This document shows positions 1-8,154 of a stretch of DNA of 41,284 bases, one piece after another; the first letter of the stretch is position 1; the number at the start of each line of letters is the position of its first letter. Under the pieces are notes generated by a model. The model saw nothing but the letters and a program-made list of their open reading frames with translations, searched no databases and was not told the origin of the DNA. The stretch is from Dehalococcoidia bacterium (lineage in GTDB: Bacteria; Chloroflexota; Dehalococcoidia; Dehalococcoidales; RBG-16-60-22). The translations under genes were made by a program, and so were the position numbers. The DNA lies in contig DUFB01000052.1 of NCBI GenBank assembly GCA_011192005.1, positions 1-41,284 of the forward strand, in the 5' to 3' direction.

Positions 1-2
1 AA

Positions 3-1037
3 GCCTGTCCTTACGCCGACATGACGGTAACGCTGGCCTTCCCCAAGACCGGTTTATTCAACTTTCCCGGTGCGAAAAGGGTTGGAACCCTAAAAATAGC
101 GGATATCGGCATACCGGAATCGCTGGCGGACGGAATACCGCTGGAGCTGATGACACGCGAGTGGGTCAGAGAGGTCTTACCGGAGCGTCCGCTCGATGCC
201 AACAAGGGCACTTTCGGCAGGGTGCTGGTGGCAGCGGGCTCGGTCAATTACATCGGCGCGGCTTACCTTGCCTGCAGTGGCGCCATGAGAGTGGGTGCGG
301 GACTGGTAACGCTGGCAACAGCCGCCAGCCTACAACCCATCCTAGCTTCCAAGCTGACCGAGGCGACCTACCTGCCGCTGCCGGAAGCCGAACCGGGGGT
401 AATCGCGGCAGGGGCGGCTGACACCATCATCGAGAGGGCCAGCGGATATGATGTCCTACTGGTGGGCTGCGGCCTGGGGCAGAACCCCGCCACAGCCGAG
501 TTCGTAAGCTCATTGATTATGGATAAAGAATTACCGCTACCCATCCTGGATGCCGACGCGCTGAACATACTGCCGGGAATTAACGAATGGTGGCAATGGC
601 TGACCGACGACGCGATATTGACACCGCATCCCGGAGAGATGAGTCGATTATGCGGGCTGACGGTGGACGAAGTTCAGTCGGGACGGATAAATATCGCCCG
701 GAAGTACGCCGCGGAGTGGTGCCAGACAATCGTACTCAAGGGTGCCTATACGGTTATTGCCACCGCCGACGGGCGCTGCCGGGTGAGTCCTTTCGCCAAC
801 CCGGGGCTGGCATCGGCAGGAACGGGGGACGTGCTGGCAGGGGCTATCGCCGGTATGGCAGCCCAGGGGCTTTCTCCCTTCGATGCCGCCTCTCTGGGCG
901 TGTACCTGCACGGTGCGGCCGGCGACATGATAAAAAACGTGCTGGGGGACACCGGTATGATTGCCTCTGACCTGCTGATGGCATTGCCGGCGGTGATAAA
1001 GCAGCTAAAATCCAATACCAATCCCGCGGGAGGTTAA
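3..1037 (+). CDS. nnrD: Bifunctional NAD(P)H-hydrate epimerase/dehydratase, 5' part missing
   Basis: This is the C-terminal part of a fused NnrE-NnrD repair enzyme. It restores NADH and NADPH from their hydrated (NADHX) forms: the epimerase half interconverts epimers and the dehydratase half removes water using ADP or ATP. The frame is open from the window edge, and the first roughly 35 codons (ADMTVTLAFPKTGL, then DIGIP) match the end of a YjeF_N domain. The internal ATG at 21 is therefore not the true start, and the gene begins outside the window. The rest is the ribokinase-like dehydratase: LTPHPGE near residue 200, DADALN near 180 and the nucleotide-binding GTGDVLAG near 267. It ends 11 bases before coaX and is probably co-transcribed with it. 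Confidence 0.93.
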   Translation, partial: ACPYADMTVTLAFPKTGLFNFPGAKRVGTLKIADIGIPESLADGIPLELMTREWVREVLPERPLDANKGTFGRVLVAAGSVNYIGAAYLACSGAMRVGAGLVTLATAASLQPILASKLTEATYLPLPEAEPGVIAAGAADTIIERASGYDVLLVGCGLGQNPATAEFVSSLIMDKELPLPILDADALNILPGINEWWQWLTDDAILTPHPGEMSRLCGLTVDEVQSGRINIARKYAAEWCQTIVLKGAYTVIATADGRCRVSPFANPGLASAGTGDVLAGAIAGMAAQGLSPFDAASLGVYLHGAAGDMIKNVLGDTGMIASDLLMALPAVIKQLKSNTNPAGG

Positions 1038-1048
1038 AAGGATAATAT

Positions 1049-1816
1049 ATGTTACTGGCTATCGATATCGGTAATACCAATATCACCATAGGCCTGTTCA
1101 GAGACGATAAACTAGAAGCGACCTGGCGCATCGCCACGGGGGTACACCGCATGCCTGATGAATACGCGGTGATACTGCTCAACCTGCTGCGGAACCACGG
1201 CGTGGATGCCGCCGAGGTCACCAAAGGAGCCGTAAGCTGCGTCGTGCCGCCGCTGGTGGCAACCTTTAACGAGCTGTTCGAACACTACTTCAATATCGAA
1301 CCGCTGGTAATCAGTCCCGGCGTCAAGACCGGCATACGGATCCGCTACGACAACCCGCGCGAGCTCGGCGGCGACCGCATTTCCAACGCCGCAGGAGCAT
1401 TGAGTCTCTATAAACCGCCGATTATCGTGGTGGTGATGGGCACGGCAACCGCCTTCGATACCATCTCGAAAGAAGGGGACTACCTCGGAGGAGCCGTCGC
1501 GCCCGGGCTGGCGATTTCAGCCGAAGCCCTGTACACCCGCACCGCAGCGCTGCCCAGGGTGGCGCTGGTCCCTCCCAGGCGAGCCATCGGCGCCAATACC
1601 GTCGCCGCCATGCAGTCGGGCATTATCTTCGGTTACGCGGGACTCATCGACGGTATCGTAACGCGCATCCAGGAAGAGCTGGGGCATAAAGCAATCGTCG
1701 TGGCTACTGGGGGTTATTCCAATATCATCGCCAAAGAAACTAGGGTAATCGAAAAGGTCAATCCCGATTTAACGCTCATCGGCATCAAGACCATCCACGC
1801 CCTGAACCGGGACTGA
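1049..1816 (+). CDS. coaX: Type III pantothenate kinase
   Basis: CoaX phosphorylates pantothenate with ATP, the first committed step of coenzyme A synthesis in the cytosol. The 255-residue length is normal for the family. The ASKHA-fold phosphate loop DIGNTN lies at residues 5-10, the GGDRISNAAGA motif near 108 and MGTATAFD near 129, followed by the GGAVAPGL dimer-interface motif. The ATG follows an AGGATA ribosome-binding site. Type III enzymes are insensitive to CoA feedback, unlike type I CoaA. It lies between nnrD and coaC/coaB, so three consecutive CoA steps are encoded together. Substrate and pathway are family knowledge; the motifs are seen directly. Confidence 0.96.
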   Translation: MLLAIDIGNTNITIGLFRDDKLEATWRIATGVHRMPDEYAVILLNLLRNHGVDAAEVTKGAVSCVVPPLVATFNELFEHYFNIEPLVISPGVKTGIRIRYDNPRELGGDRISNAAGALSLYKPPIIVVVMGTATAFDTISKEGDYLGGAVAPGLAISAEALYTRTAALPRVALVPPRRAIGANTVAAMQSGIIFGYAGLIDGIVTRIQEELGHKAIVVATGGYSNIIAKETRVIEKVNPDLTLIGIKTIHALNRD

Positions 1817-1832
1817 GTCAAGGAGAGAAAAA

Positions 1833-2378
1833 ATGCTGAAGAATAAAACGGTCGTCCTGGGAATAACCGGAGGAATAGCCGCCTACAAAGCAGCCGACCT
1901 CGCCAGCAAGCTGACGCAGGCGGGCGCCAAGGTGGAAACAGTGATGACCGAAGCGGCGACAAAGTTCATCACGCCGCTGACGCTGCGCAATCTCACGGGG
2001 AGACCGGTGGTGACCGACATGTTCGAGATGGCCTCTGAGTACAGCGAGGAACATATTGCCCTGGCTGAAGCCGCCGACGTGGTGGTCATCGCCCCGGCGA
2101 CAGCCAACGCCATCGCCAAGCTGGCGGCAGGCATCTCCGACGATATGCTCGGCTGCGTCGTGCTGGCCACCGAGTCGCCGGTAGTAATTGCCCCAGCCAT
2201 GAACGACGTCATGTACCGGAACAGCATAACGCAGGAGAACATCGAGAAGCTTAAAGCCAGGGGCTTTACATTCGTCGGTCCCGAGCACGGACGGCTGGCA
2301 TCGGGGAAAACGGGGACAGGACGCCTGGCGGACAACGAGAAAATCATCGAGGCGGTGGAAAAGGCAGCCGGTGAGTAA
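1833..2378 (+). CDS. coaC: Phosphopantothenoylcysteine decarboxylase (separate CoaC)
   Basis: This FMN-dependent decarboxylase converts 4'-phosphopantothenoylcysteine to 4'-phosphopantetheine. At 181 residues it covers only the N-terminal half of the usual bifunctional CoaBC. Visible features are the flavin-binding GITGGIAAYK at residues 6-15, the catalytic His in EEHIALAEAADVV (about residue 74) and the substrate-binding PAMNDVMY near 121. The flap that reads ACGD in the E. coli enzyme reads LASGKTGTGRL here, so the flap Cys is Ser. A strong AAGGAGAG site precedes the ATG. The stop codon overlaps the GTG start of coaB by 8 bases, which suggests translational coupling and a two-protein CoaBC complex. 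Confidence 0.92.
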   Translation: MLKNKTVVLGITGGIAAYKAADLASKLTQAGAKVETVMTEAATKFITPLTLRNLTGRPVVTDMFEMASEYSEEHIALAEAADVVVIAPATANAIAKLAAGISDDMLGCVVLATESPVVIAPAMNDVMYRNSITQENIEKLKARGFTFVGPEHGRLASGKTGTGRLADNEKIIEAVEKAAGE

Positions 2379-3015
2379 GCAGGACCTTGCCGGGAAAGCC
2401 ATCGTCGTGACGGCGGGAGGCACCCAGGAGCCGATAGACCCGGTAAGACATATCGGCAACCGTTCCTCGGGTAAGATGGGCTACGCCATCGCTGAAGCCT
2501 CCCGCGACCGCGGGGCCAGAGTGACCCTGATTACCGCCCCCACGGCATTACCGGACCCTCCCGGCATTAAAATTGTCCATATCATAACAGCGGACGAGAT
2601 GCGGTCGGCGGTACTGGAGGCAGTAAGCCAGGCGGAGGCGCTGATAATGGCGGCGGCGGTATCGGACTACCGTGTGGAAGGTCCGGCCGAACAGAAAATC
2701 AAGCGGGAACACGGCCGGATAATCCTGGAGCTGGTGCCGACGGCGGATATCCTGAGCGAAGTACCGGACAACATCAGGAAAATAGGCTTCGCCGCCGAGA
2801 GCGAGAACCTGATTATCAACGCCAAGATAAAGCTCGAGCGGAAAAGACTCGACATGATTGTAGCCAACGATATCACTGACCCCGAAAGCGGTTTTAACGT
2901 GGACACGAACAGGGTGATATTGATAGATAAAACCGGCAGCGTTGATGAACTGCCGCTGATGAGCAAGCGTGAGGTGGCGGAGGTAATACTGGATAGGGTG
3001 GCGGGGATGATGTGA
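2371..3015 (+). CDS. coaB: Phosphopantothenate-cysteine ligase (separate CoaB)
   Basis: CoaB joins cysteine to 4'-phosphopantothenate through an acyl-nucleotide intermediate (CTP in most bacteria). It is the C-terminal half of canonical CoaBC, here a free protein of 214 residues. The Rossmann-like start VVTAGGTQEPIDPVRHIGN and the following RSSGKMGYA carry the conserved Asn of the acyl-cytidylate pocket. AAVSDYRV, the KIKR lysine region and IGFAAES follow in the usual order. The start is GTG at 2371 inside the end of coaC. The gene ends the CoA operon: a repeat-bearing gap follows before ypeA. Function is confident; the complex with CoaC is inferred from the fused homologues. Confidence 0.93.
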   Translation: MSKQDLAGKAIVVTAGGTQEPIDPVRHIGNRSSGKMGYAIAEASRDRGARVTLITAPTALPDPPGIKIVHIITADEMRSAVLEAVSQAEALIMAAAVSDYRVEGPAEQKIKREHGRIILELVPTADILSEVPDNIRKIGFAAESENLIINAKIKLERKRLDMIVANDITDPESGFNVDTNRVILIDKTGSVDELPLMSKREVAEVILDRVAGMM

Positions 3016-3067
3016 GGAAGAGTAAGTATGGCAGAGGGTGGAGATATTGATATACCTCACCCCCTGA

Positions 3068-3124
3068 CCCCCTCTCCAAACGGGGTATAAAAGAATACGG
3101 TTTATTAATTGTTTGGAGAGGGGG
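3068..3124. repeat. Palindromic intergenic repeat
   Basis: A perfect 14-base inverted repeat (CCCCCTCTCCAAAC at 3068-3081 and its complement at 3111-3124) surrounds a 29-base AT-rich centre. It lies in the 185-base gap between coaB and ypeA, next to a CCTCACCCCCTGACC stretch. A second small stem, GAGAGTG/CACTCTC, pairs 3134-3140 with 3164-3170. C-rich palindromes of this style are scattered between genes in many Chloroflexota and cyanobacteria, so a dispersed repeat is more likely than a dedicated terminator. There is no T-run after either arm. Confidence 0.6.
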
Positions 3125-3200
3125 ATGAGTATTGAGAGTGGGTGGCACCCCCTCTTGCTGGCGCACTCTCCTATTTGGAGGGTGGGAATATATATCTAAA

Positions 3201-3632
3201 ATGGAAATCACTGAATATAAACCTGAATACGAGAGTGCCGTTATCAGGCTGTGGGAGAAGTGCGAACTAACGCGTCCCTGGAACAATCCGCAGCTGGACA
3301 TAGAGCGTAAGATGAAGGTCAACCCGGAGCTGTTCCTGGTGGGGCTGATTGACGGCAAGGTGGTGGCGAGCGCGATGGGCGGCTACGAGGGACACCGGGG
3401 GTGGGTGAACTACCTGGCCGTCGAGTCGGAGTACCGGCGACAGGGACTGGCGAAACTGATGATGGAGGCAGTCGAGGAGAGGCTTATAAATATGGGCTGC
3501 CCCAAAATCAACGTCCAGGTGCGCTCGGATAATACGGACGCGCTGCAATTTTACGGGAAAATCGGCTATAATACAGAGGAGAGAATCAGCCTGGGAAAAC
3601 GATTGATAGAAGACAGGAACACGGAGAGGTAA
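3201..3632 (+). CDS. ypeA: GNAT-family N-acetyltransferase, YpeA type
   Basis: A small acetyl-CoA-dependent N-acetyltransferase of 143 residues; the physiological substrate of YpeA proteins is unknown to me. The N-terminal half carries the YpeA signatures LWEKCELTRPWNNP and DIERKMKVNPELFLVG. The acetyl-CoA loop follows as YRRQGLAKLMMEAVEERL (motif A, R/Q-x-x-G-x-A), and the C-terminal NTDALQFYGKIGY with SLGKRLIED is typical of YpeA. I use ATG 3201 rather than an upstream in-frame TTG at 3132, because the upstream codons run through the repeat region and GGAGGGTGGG lies before 3201. It ends 2 bases before valS and is probably co-transcribed with it. Confidence 0.87.
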   Translation: MEITEYKPEYESAVIRLWEKCELTRPWNNPQLDIERKMKVNPELFLVGLIDGKVVASAMGGYEGHRGWVNYLAVESEYRRQGLAKLMMEAVEERLINMGCPKINVQVRSDNTDALQFYGKIGYNTEERISLGKRLIEDRNTER

Positions 3633-3634
3633 TC

Positions 3635-6301
3635 ATGACACAAGCCCCCGATATAGCAGAGATGCCCAAGGCCTACGAGCCGGGCAAGGTCGAGCGGAAG
3701 CGGTACGACTTCTGGCTGAAACAGGGCTATTTCACCCCGGAGATAGACCGCAAAAAAAAGCCCTTCGTCATCATCCACCCGCCCACCAACATCACCGGCG
3801 ATATGCACCTCGGCACGGCGATAACAGCGACGATAGAAGACATCATGATCCGCTGGCACCGCATGCTGGGCGAACCGACGCTGTGGCTGCCGGGCATTGA
3901 CCACGCGAGTATCGCTACGCAGGTGGTGGTGGAAAAGGAACTCATCAAGGAGGGGACCAGCCGCCAGGAACTGGGCCGTGAAAAATTCCTGGAAAGGGTT
4001 TGGGACTGGGCGAACATCTACAAGAAAAACATCGTCGAGCAGCACAAGAGGCTGGGGGCTTCCCTGGACTGGTCACGCCTGCGCTTCACCATGGACGATG
4101 CACCGAGCAGGGCAGTACGCACGGTCTTTACCAACCTCTATAAAAAGGGGCTGATTTACCGCGGCGAGAGGATTATCAACTGGTGCCCGCGGTGCGCCAC
4201 GGCGCTATCCGACCTCGAGGTGGAGCACAAGGATACCAACGGACACCTGTGGTACGTCAATTACCCGCTCGTCGACGACAAGAACAAGTTCATCACCGTC
4301 GCCACCACACGACCGGAAACGATTGTCGGCGATACGGCGGTAGCCGTCAATCCCAACGATATCGGCTTTAAGAAGATGGTGGGCAAGAAGGTATTATTAC
4401 CCGCGGTCAACCGCGAGATACCGATTGTCGCCGACGAGGCGGTGGACATGGAATTCGGCACCGGCGCGGTGAAAATCACCCCGGGCCATGACCCGGTGGA
4501 CTTCGATGTCGCCCAGCGACAGGGGCTGCCGCTGATAAACATTCTCAACGCCGACGCCACGATGAACGAAAACGCGGGCCCCTACAACGGGATGGACAGA
4601 TTCAAAGCCCGCGAGGAGATAATAGCCGACCTGACAAAGAGCGGGCAACTGGTGAAAACCGAAGAATATTCTCACTCCGTAGGGCACTGCGACCGCTGCC
4701 AGACCATGGTAGAACCGCTGGCCAGCCTGCAGTGGTTCATGAAAATGAAACCCCTGGCGAAACCGGCGATTAAAGCCGTCAGGAACGGGCGGATAACAAT
4801 CATCCCGGAAAGATTTACCAAGGTATACTTCAACTGGATGGAAAATATCAGAGACTGGTGCATCAGCCGCCAGCTATGGTGGGGACACCGCATACCCGTC
4901 TGGTACTGTCGCGACTGCAACGAGATAACGGTAGCCGTGGAGACACCCACAAGTTGCTCCAGATGCAAGTCGGCCAATATAGAACAGGACCCGGATATGC
5001 TGGACACGTGGTTCAGCTCGGCGTTGTGGCCGTTCACGACGCTGGGCTGGCCGGAAGATACAGAAGACCTGCACTACTTCTACCCGACCACGGTGATGGA
5101 AACCGGTTATGATATACTTTTCTTCTGGGTAGCCCGGATGATTATGATGGGCCTGGAGAATACCGGCAAGATTCCCTTTTCCACCGTTTACCTACACGGC
5201 CTGATAAGGGACGAAAAGGGAGTCAAGATGACCAAGACCAAGGGCAACGTCATCAACCCGGAAATCGTGATCGATGAATACGGTACCGACGCCCTGCGTT
5301 TCAGCCTGCTGATGGGGACAACACCGGGGAACGACAGCAAACTGTCCGACGCCAAGCTGGAGGCGGGCCGTAATTTCGCCAACAAGATGTGGAATGCCAC
5401 GCGGTTCGTGATAAGGAGTCTGGAGCCGGTTACGAAAGCCGACAATAAAATAGATAAAAAGAAGTTAATAGCGGAGGATCGCTGGATACTATCACGCTTG
5501 AACCGGACGTTAGCCAGTGTTACCGGTCTCATGGAAGACTTCCAGTTCGGCGAAGCCGAAAGGCAGATACACGACTTCCTCTGGGGCGAGTACTGCGACT
5601 GGTATATCGAGCTTGCCAAGATAAGGCTGCAAAAAAACGACACCTCGCCGCTACCGGTGCTGCTGCATGTACTGGAAAAATCGCTGCGCCTGCTGCATCC
5701 TTTCATGCCCTTTATCACCGAGGAACTGTGGCAGAACCTTAAAACCCATATACAGGGAATCGATGCCGAATCCATCATGGTTGCTGAATACCCCAAAGCC
5801 GATAAAACGATGATAAACACCGCAGTCGAGAAGGAGATAGATAATATCATCGACATAGTCCATAATATCCGCAACGTCCGCGCCCAGTATAAAGTGGAAG
5901 CTGGCCGCTGGGTGGAAGCCAGTATCTACACCGGAGAATCGTTGAGCAAATCGCTGATTTCCTATACCAAAGCCATACAAACGCTGTCCCGCGCCAATCC
6001 GGTGAGTTTCATGAAGGGAGAACCCGAAACGGGGGCCGGCGACAAGAAGCTGGTCATGCCGTTGCAAAAAACGACGCTGGTAATTCCACTGAGCAGTATG
6101 CTGGACGTTGAAGCCGAGAAGAATCGACTGCAGAAAGAACTGGACGGCGTACAAAACCAGGTAAGCAGACTCGAGGCCAGACTGCAAGACGAGACTTTCC
6201 TGACCAAAGCGCCCGAGGCAGTTATTGCAAAGGAAAAACAAAAACTCTATACTCTTAACAACAGACTGGAGAAGCTGAAACAGCAGAGTTCCAAGTTATA
6301 G
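3635..6301 (+). CDS. valS: Valyl-tRNA synthetase
   Basis: A class I aminoacyl-tRNA synthetase that charges tRNA-Val and edits misactivated threonine. The 888-residue length is normal. The HIGH-type signature appears as NITGDMHLGTA near residue 55, and the KMSKS loop as KMTKTKGN near 531. The editing domain (CP1) lies between them with TTRPETIVGDTAV and GTGAVKITPGHDP. The anticodon-binding domain is in the last third, and the final roughly 70 residues form a predicted coiled-coil arm (EAEKNRLQKELDGVQNQ). The ATG lies 2 bases after ypeA. I see no T-box in the short upstream region. Confidence 0.97.
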   Translation: MTQAPDIAEMPKAYEPGKVERKRYDFWLKQGYFTPEIDRKKKPFVIIHPPTNITGDMHLGTAITATIEDIMIRWHRMLGEPTLWLPGIDHASIATQVVVEKELIKEGTSRQELGREKFLERVWDWANIYKKNIVEQHKRLGASLDWSRLRFTMDDAPSRAVRTVFTNLYKKGLIYRGERIINWCPRCATALSDLEVEHKDTNGHLWYVNYPLVDDKNKFITVATTRPETIVGDTAVAVNPNDIGFKKMVGKKVLLPAVNREIPIVADEAVDMEFGTGAVKITPGHDPVDFDVAQRQGLPLINILNADATMNENAGPYNGMDRFKAREEIIADLTKSGQLVKTEEYSHSVGHCDRCQTMVEPLASLQWFMKMKPLAKPAIKAVRNGRITIIPERFTKVYFNWMENIRDWCISRQLWWGHRIPVWYCRDCNEITVAVETPTSCSRCKSANIEQDPDMLDTWFSSALWPFTTLGWPEDTEDLHYFYPTTVMETGYDILFFWVARMIMMGLENTGKIPFSTVYLHGLIRDEKGVKMTKTKGNVINPEIVIDEYGTDALRFSLLMGTTPGNDSKLSDAKLEAGRNFANKMWNATRFVIRSLEPVTKADNKIDKKKLIAEDRWILSRLNRTLASVTGLMEDFQFGEAERQIHDFLWGEYCDWYIELAKIRLQKNDTSPLPVLLHVLEKSLRLLHPFMPFITEELWQNLKTHIQGIDAESIMVAEYPKADKTMINTAVEKEIDNIIDIVHNIRNVRAQYKVEAGRWVEASIYTGESLSKSLISYTKAIQTLSRANPVSFMKGEPETGAGDKKLVMPLQKTTLVIPLSSMLDVEAEKNRLQKELDGVQNQVSRLEARLQDETFLTKAPEAVIAKEKQKLYTLNNRLEKLKQQSSKL

Positions 6302-6313
6302 GAGGTAAGGGTT

Positions 6314-6790
6314 ATGTTCAAACATATACTGGTACCCCTGGACGGTTCAAAGGTAGGCGAGGCAGCCCTGCCGGTTATCGACCAGCTCTGTGATAAACTG
6401 GCAGCTGGAACAAAGGTTGAGATAACGCTGCTGGGGGTGATAACTCTGCTCAGGCACTGGGTGGTCGTCGGGGAGGCCAGCGCCCCGGTCTCTTACACGG
6501 AAGATGAGTTGAATCTCATCAAACAACGCGTGATGGACTACCTCAATACAACCGCCGAAACGGTAAAATGCCGGGGAGTGACGGTCACTCCCGAAGTCAG
6601 AACGGGCAACGCAGCCGAGGAGATTCTTAAGGCGGCCGAAGAGCTAAAGGCAGACCTGATAGCCATGTCAACGCACGGACGGTCGGGGCTGCGGCGCCTG
6701 GCTTTCGGGAGCATTACCGATAAAGTCCTGCACGGAGCTGGTATTCCGGTACTGATGGTAAGGGCGGCCGAGGGCACCATCAACGAGTAG
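6314..6790 (+). CDS. Universal stress protein, UspA family
   Basis: A single-domain Usp protein of 158 residues. It starts with the family signature FKHILVPLDGSKVGE and ends with the ATP-binding G-2X-G-9X-G(S) pattern, visible as STHGRSGLRRLAFGSITDKVLH, then IPVLMVR. This suggests the ATP-binding subclass. Family members respond to starvation or energy stress; no specific role can be read here. AGGAGG lies 7 bases before the ATG, and the gene follows valS by 12 bases, so read-through from valS is likely. It converges with the minus-strand gene ending at 6805; no clear terminator stem is visible in the 14-base gap. Confidence 0.93.
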   Translation: MFKHILVPLDGSKVGEAALPVIDQLCDKLAAGTKVEITLLGVITLLRHWVVVGEASAPVSYTEDELNLIKQRVMDYLNTTAETVKCRGVTVTPEVRTGNAAEEILKAAEELKADLIAMSTHGRSGLRRLAFGSITDKVLHGAGIPVLMVRAAEGTINE

Positions 6791-6804
6791 ATAGTAGGCT
6801 GTTA

Positions 6805-7554
6805 TCACTCCTGCTTGTCGGCGTTACCTGGCAGCATGTCGACTGCCAGCACCTTGAAGACGCCTTTCTGTTCCCACTGTTTCCTGAGGAACCGCAGCGC
6901 CTTGGCGGTATCGCTGGCGATTCTGGCTTTTTCACAGTTCTTGAGGCGGTGCTTGAACAGCCAGTAGGTAAATTCCTTCAACTCAGAGATCCCGATAGAC
7001 TTCAGGAGGGGAAGCTTCTTCTCCCTGCGGAAAGCTCTTAAAAGAGAGTCACGGGGGGCGTTATATATTCGGCGGAAGGTCTCGCCGGTGGACTCGTAGC
7101 GGGTGCGGTAACCGCGCAAACGCCTTTCTTTATCGATTTCTTCCTGCACAGCAAGCTGCAGGCCCTCCTCGACGGTAACGCCGTAGAAGTAGTTAAGATA
7201 TTGACTGTACTTCTGGCTGCCGATGAGCGACTTGACCTCGCGGGACTCCAGCGAGAGGGGGGGAACGCCGTAAAAAAGCAGGGCGTTCCTTTCATCCTCG
7301 GGTAAAAGACCCTCTACCGTCTCGCAGAGTCGTTCGGCGAGAAGTAGCCAGTCGAAGGCCTCATTATCGATAAGGTAATTGTATGTGCGGCCGTCGCGGT
7401 GCTCGTTAGCGCTGACCCAGAGTCCCATGGCGCCCAGCAAAGCGATATACCAGTGCCTGCCCTCGGTCAGGGACTTCCTGAGGTGGCCGATGGCCTCGGC
7501 GTCACCGGGCGAGGCGGCGCCGGTGTAAACGACTTCAGCCTGCGATTCTTCCAT
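6805..7554 (-). CDS. Conserved-looking protein of unknown function, 249 aa
   Basis: I do not recognise this family. The 249-residue product is soluble, rich in Glu, Arg and Leu, and predicted mostly helical, with no signal peptide, membrane segment or metal-binding Cys/His cluster. Segments such as EGRHWYIALLGAMGLWVSANE, FDWLLLAERLCETVEGLLP and ELKEFTYWLFKHRLKNCEKARIASDTAKALRFL resemble a helical scaffold. It is the last gene of the prs-secA minus-strand cluster, starting 8 bases after the HhH gene. Codon use matches its neighbours and the frame is uninterrupted, which supports a real gene. A link to DNA transactions could be guessed from the HhH neighbour but is not shown. Confidence 0.72.
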   Translation of the reverse strand: MEESQAEVVYTGAASPGDAEAIGHLRKSLTEGRHWYIALLGAMGLWVSANEHRDGRTYNYLIDNEAFDWLLLAERLCETVEGLLPEDERNALLFYGVPPLSLESREVKSLIGSQKYSQYLNYFYGVTVEEGLQLAVQEEIDKERRLRGYRTRYESTGETFRRIYNAPRDSLLRAFRREKKLPLLKSIGISELKEFTYWLFKHRLKNCEKARIASDTAKALRFLRKQWEQKGVFKVLAVDMLPGNADKQE

Positions 7555-7562
7555 CCGCCGCC

Positions 7563-7868
7563 TTAACTTTCCACCGCATGAGATTGTTCGGCGAGCTCTT
7601 TCTTGAGTCTTTCCAGGTATTCCAGCCTGCCGGTACTGACAAGCTCGGTGATTTTCTTGGAGATAGCGGGACCCACACCCGGTATTTCGTGAAGTCGGTC
7701 ATCGGCAACGAGCTTGGCGATAGGCTCGGCAAGCTCCCCGACAGCGCGGGCGACCTTACGGTAAGCCCTTATCTTGAAGATGTTGTCTTTCTTCCGCTCC
7801 AGCATGGAAGCGATTTCATCGAATACGGCGGCGATTTGTGAGTTGGTCATCACTTCATCAAACCTCAT
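7563..7868 (-). CDS. Free-standing Pol-beta/PolX N-terminal helix-hairpin-helix domain protein
   Basis: A 101-residue protein matching the 8-kDa N-terminal domain of family X DNA polymerases. It has IAAVFDEIASMLERK, the aromatic FKIRAYRKVARAV, and the helix-hairpin-helix EIPGVGPAISKKITELV. The second Lys of SKK aligns with the Schiff-base Lys72 of Pol beta; the position of Lys68 is Ala. The palm, fingers and PHP domains are absent, and the frame closes normally. I choose ATG 7868 over GTG 7880: GGAGGGG lies 5 bases upstream, and the ATG overlaps the stop of the preceding gene as ATGA. DNA binding is likely; dRP-lyase activity is inference. Confidence 0.82.
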   Translation of the reverse strand: MRFDEVMTNSQIAAVFDEIASMLERKKDNIFKIRAYRKVARAVGELAEPIAKLVADDRLHEIPGVGPAISKKITELVSTGRLEYLERLKKELAEQSHAVES

Positions 7869-8152
7869 ATACCCCTCCACCAGAACAACCGAGCCTTCAT
7901 TATATTATAGAGGAAGATATTTCTCTCGCCGTATTCCGTGAGCAAGGTGTAGTCCAGGCCGGCTCTGGCCTCCTGGTGCACGTTGCCTTCCTGGCGGGCT
8001 TTCTTCATCCTTTCCAGCGCCCGTATCCGCGCGCGGAGGACGGTGCGGTGCCGCCTCTCCCTGCGGTCAAGCTGCTCATCCGGGGTAGCGGGCAACTGCT
8101 CAAGTTTCACGGACACATCCTGTCGCAGTTTTTCCAGTTCCTCGTCGGTCAT
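7865..8152 (-). CDS. Small charged helical protein of unknown function, 95 aa
   Basis: I do not recognise this protein. It is short, highly charged and predicted to be one or two long helices (DEELEKLRQDVSVKLEQL, then RRERRHRTVLRARIRALERMKKARQEG). An aromatic C-terminus, IFLYNIMKARLFWWRGI, could be amphipathic or membrane-associating. The ATG at 8152 lies two bases after the secA stop and has GGGAGAT just upstream inside secA. Its TGA overlaps the start of the HhH gene by four bases, so secA, this gene and the HhH gene look translationally coupled. A SecA-related role is only a positional guess. Confidence 0.68.
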   Translation of the reverse strand: MTDEELEKLRQDVSVKLEQLPATPDEQLDRRERRHRTVLRARIRALERMKKARQEGNVHQEARAGLDYTLLTEYGERNIFLYNIMKARLFWWRGI

Positions 8153-8154
8153 GG

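Noticed and set aside
3132-3200. ypeA starting at TTG 3132
   Set aside because: Those codons lie in the intergenic repeat. The family begins at the Met encoded at 3201.
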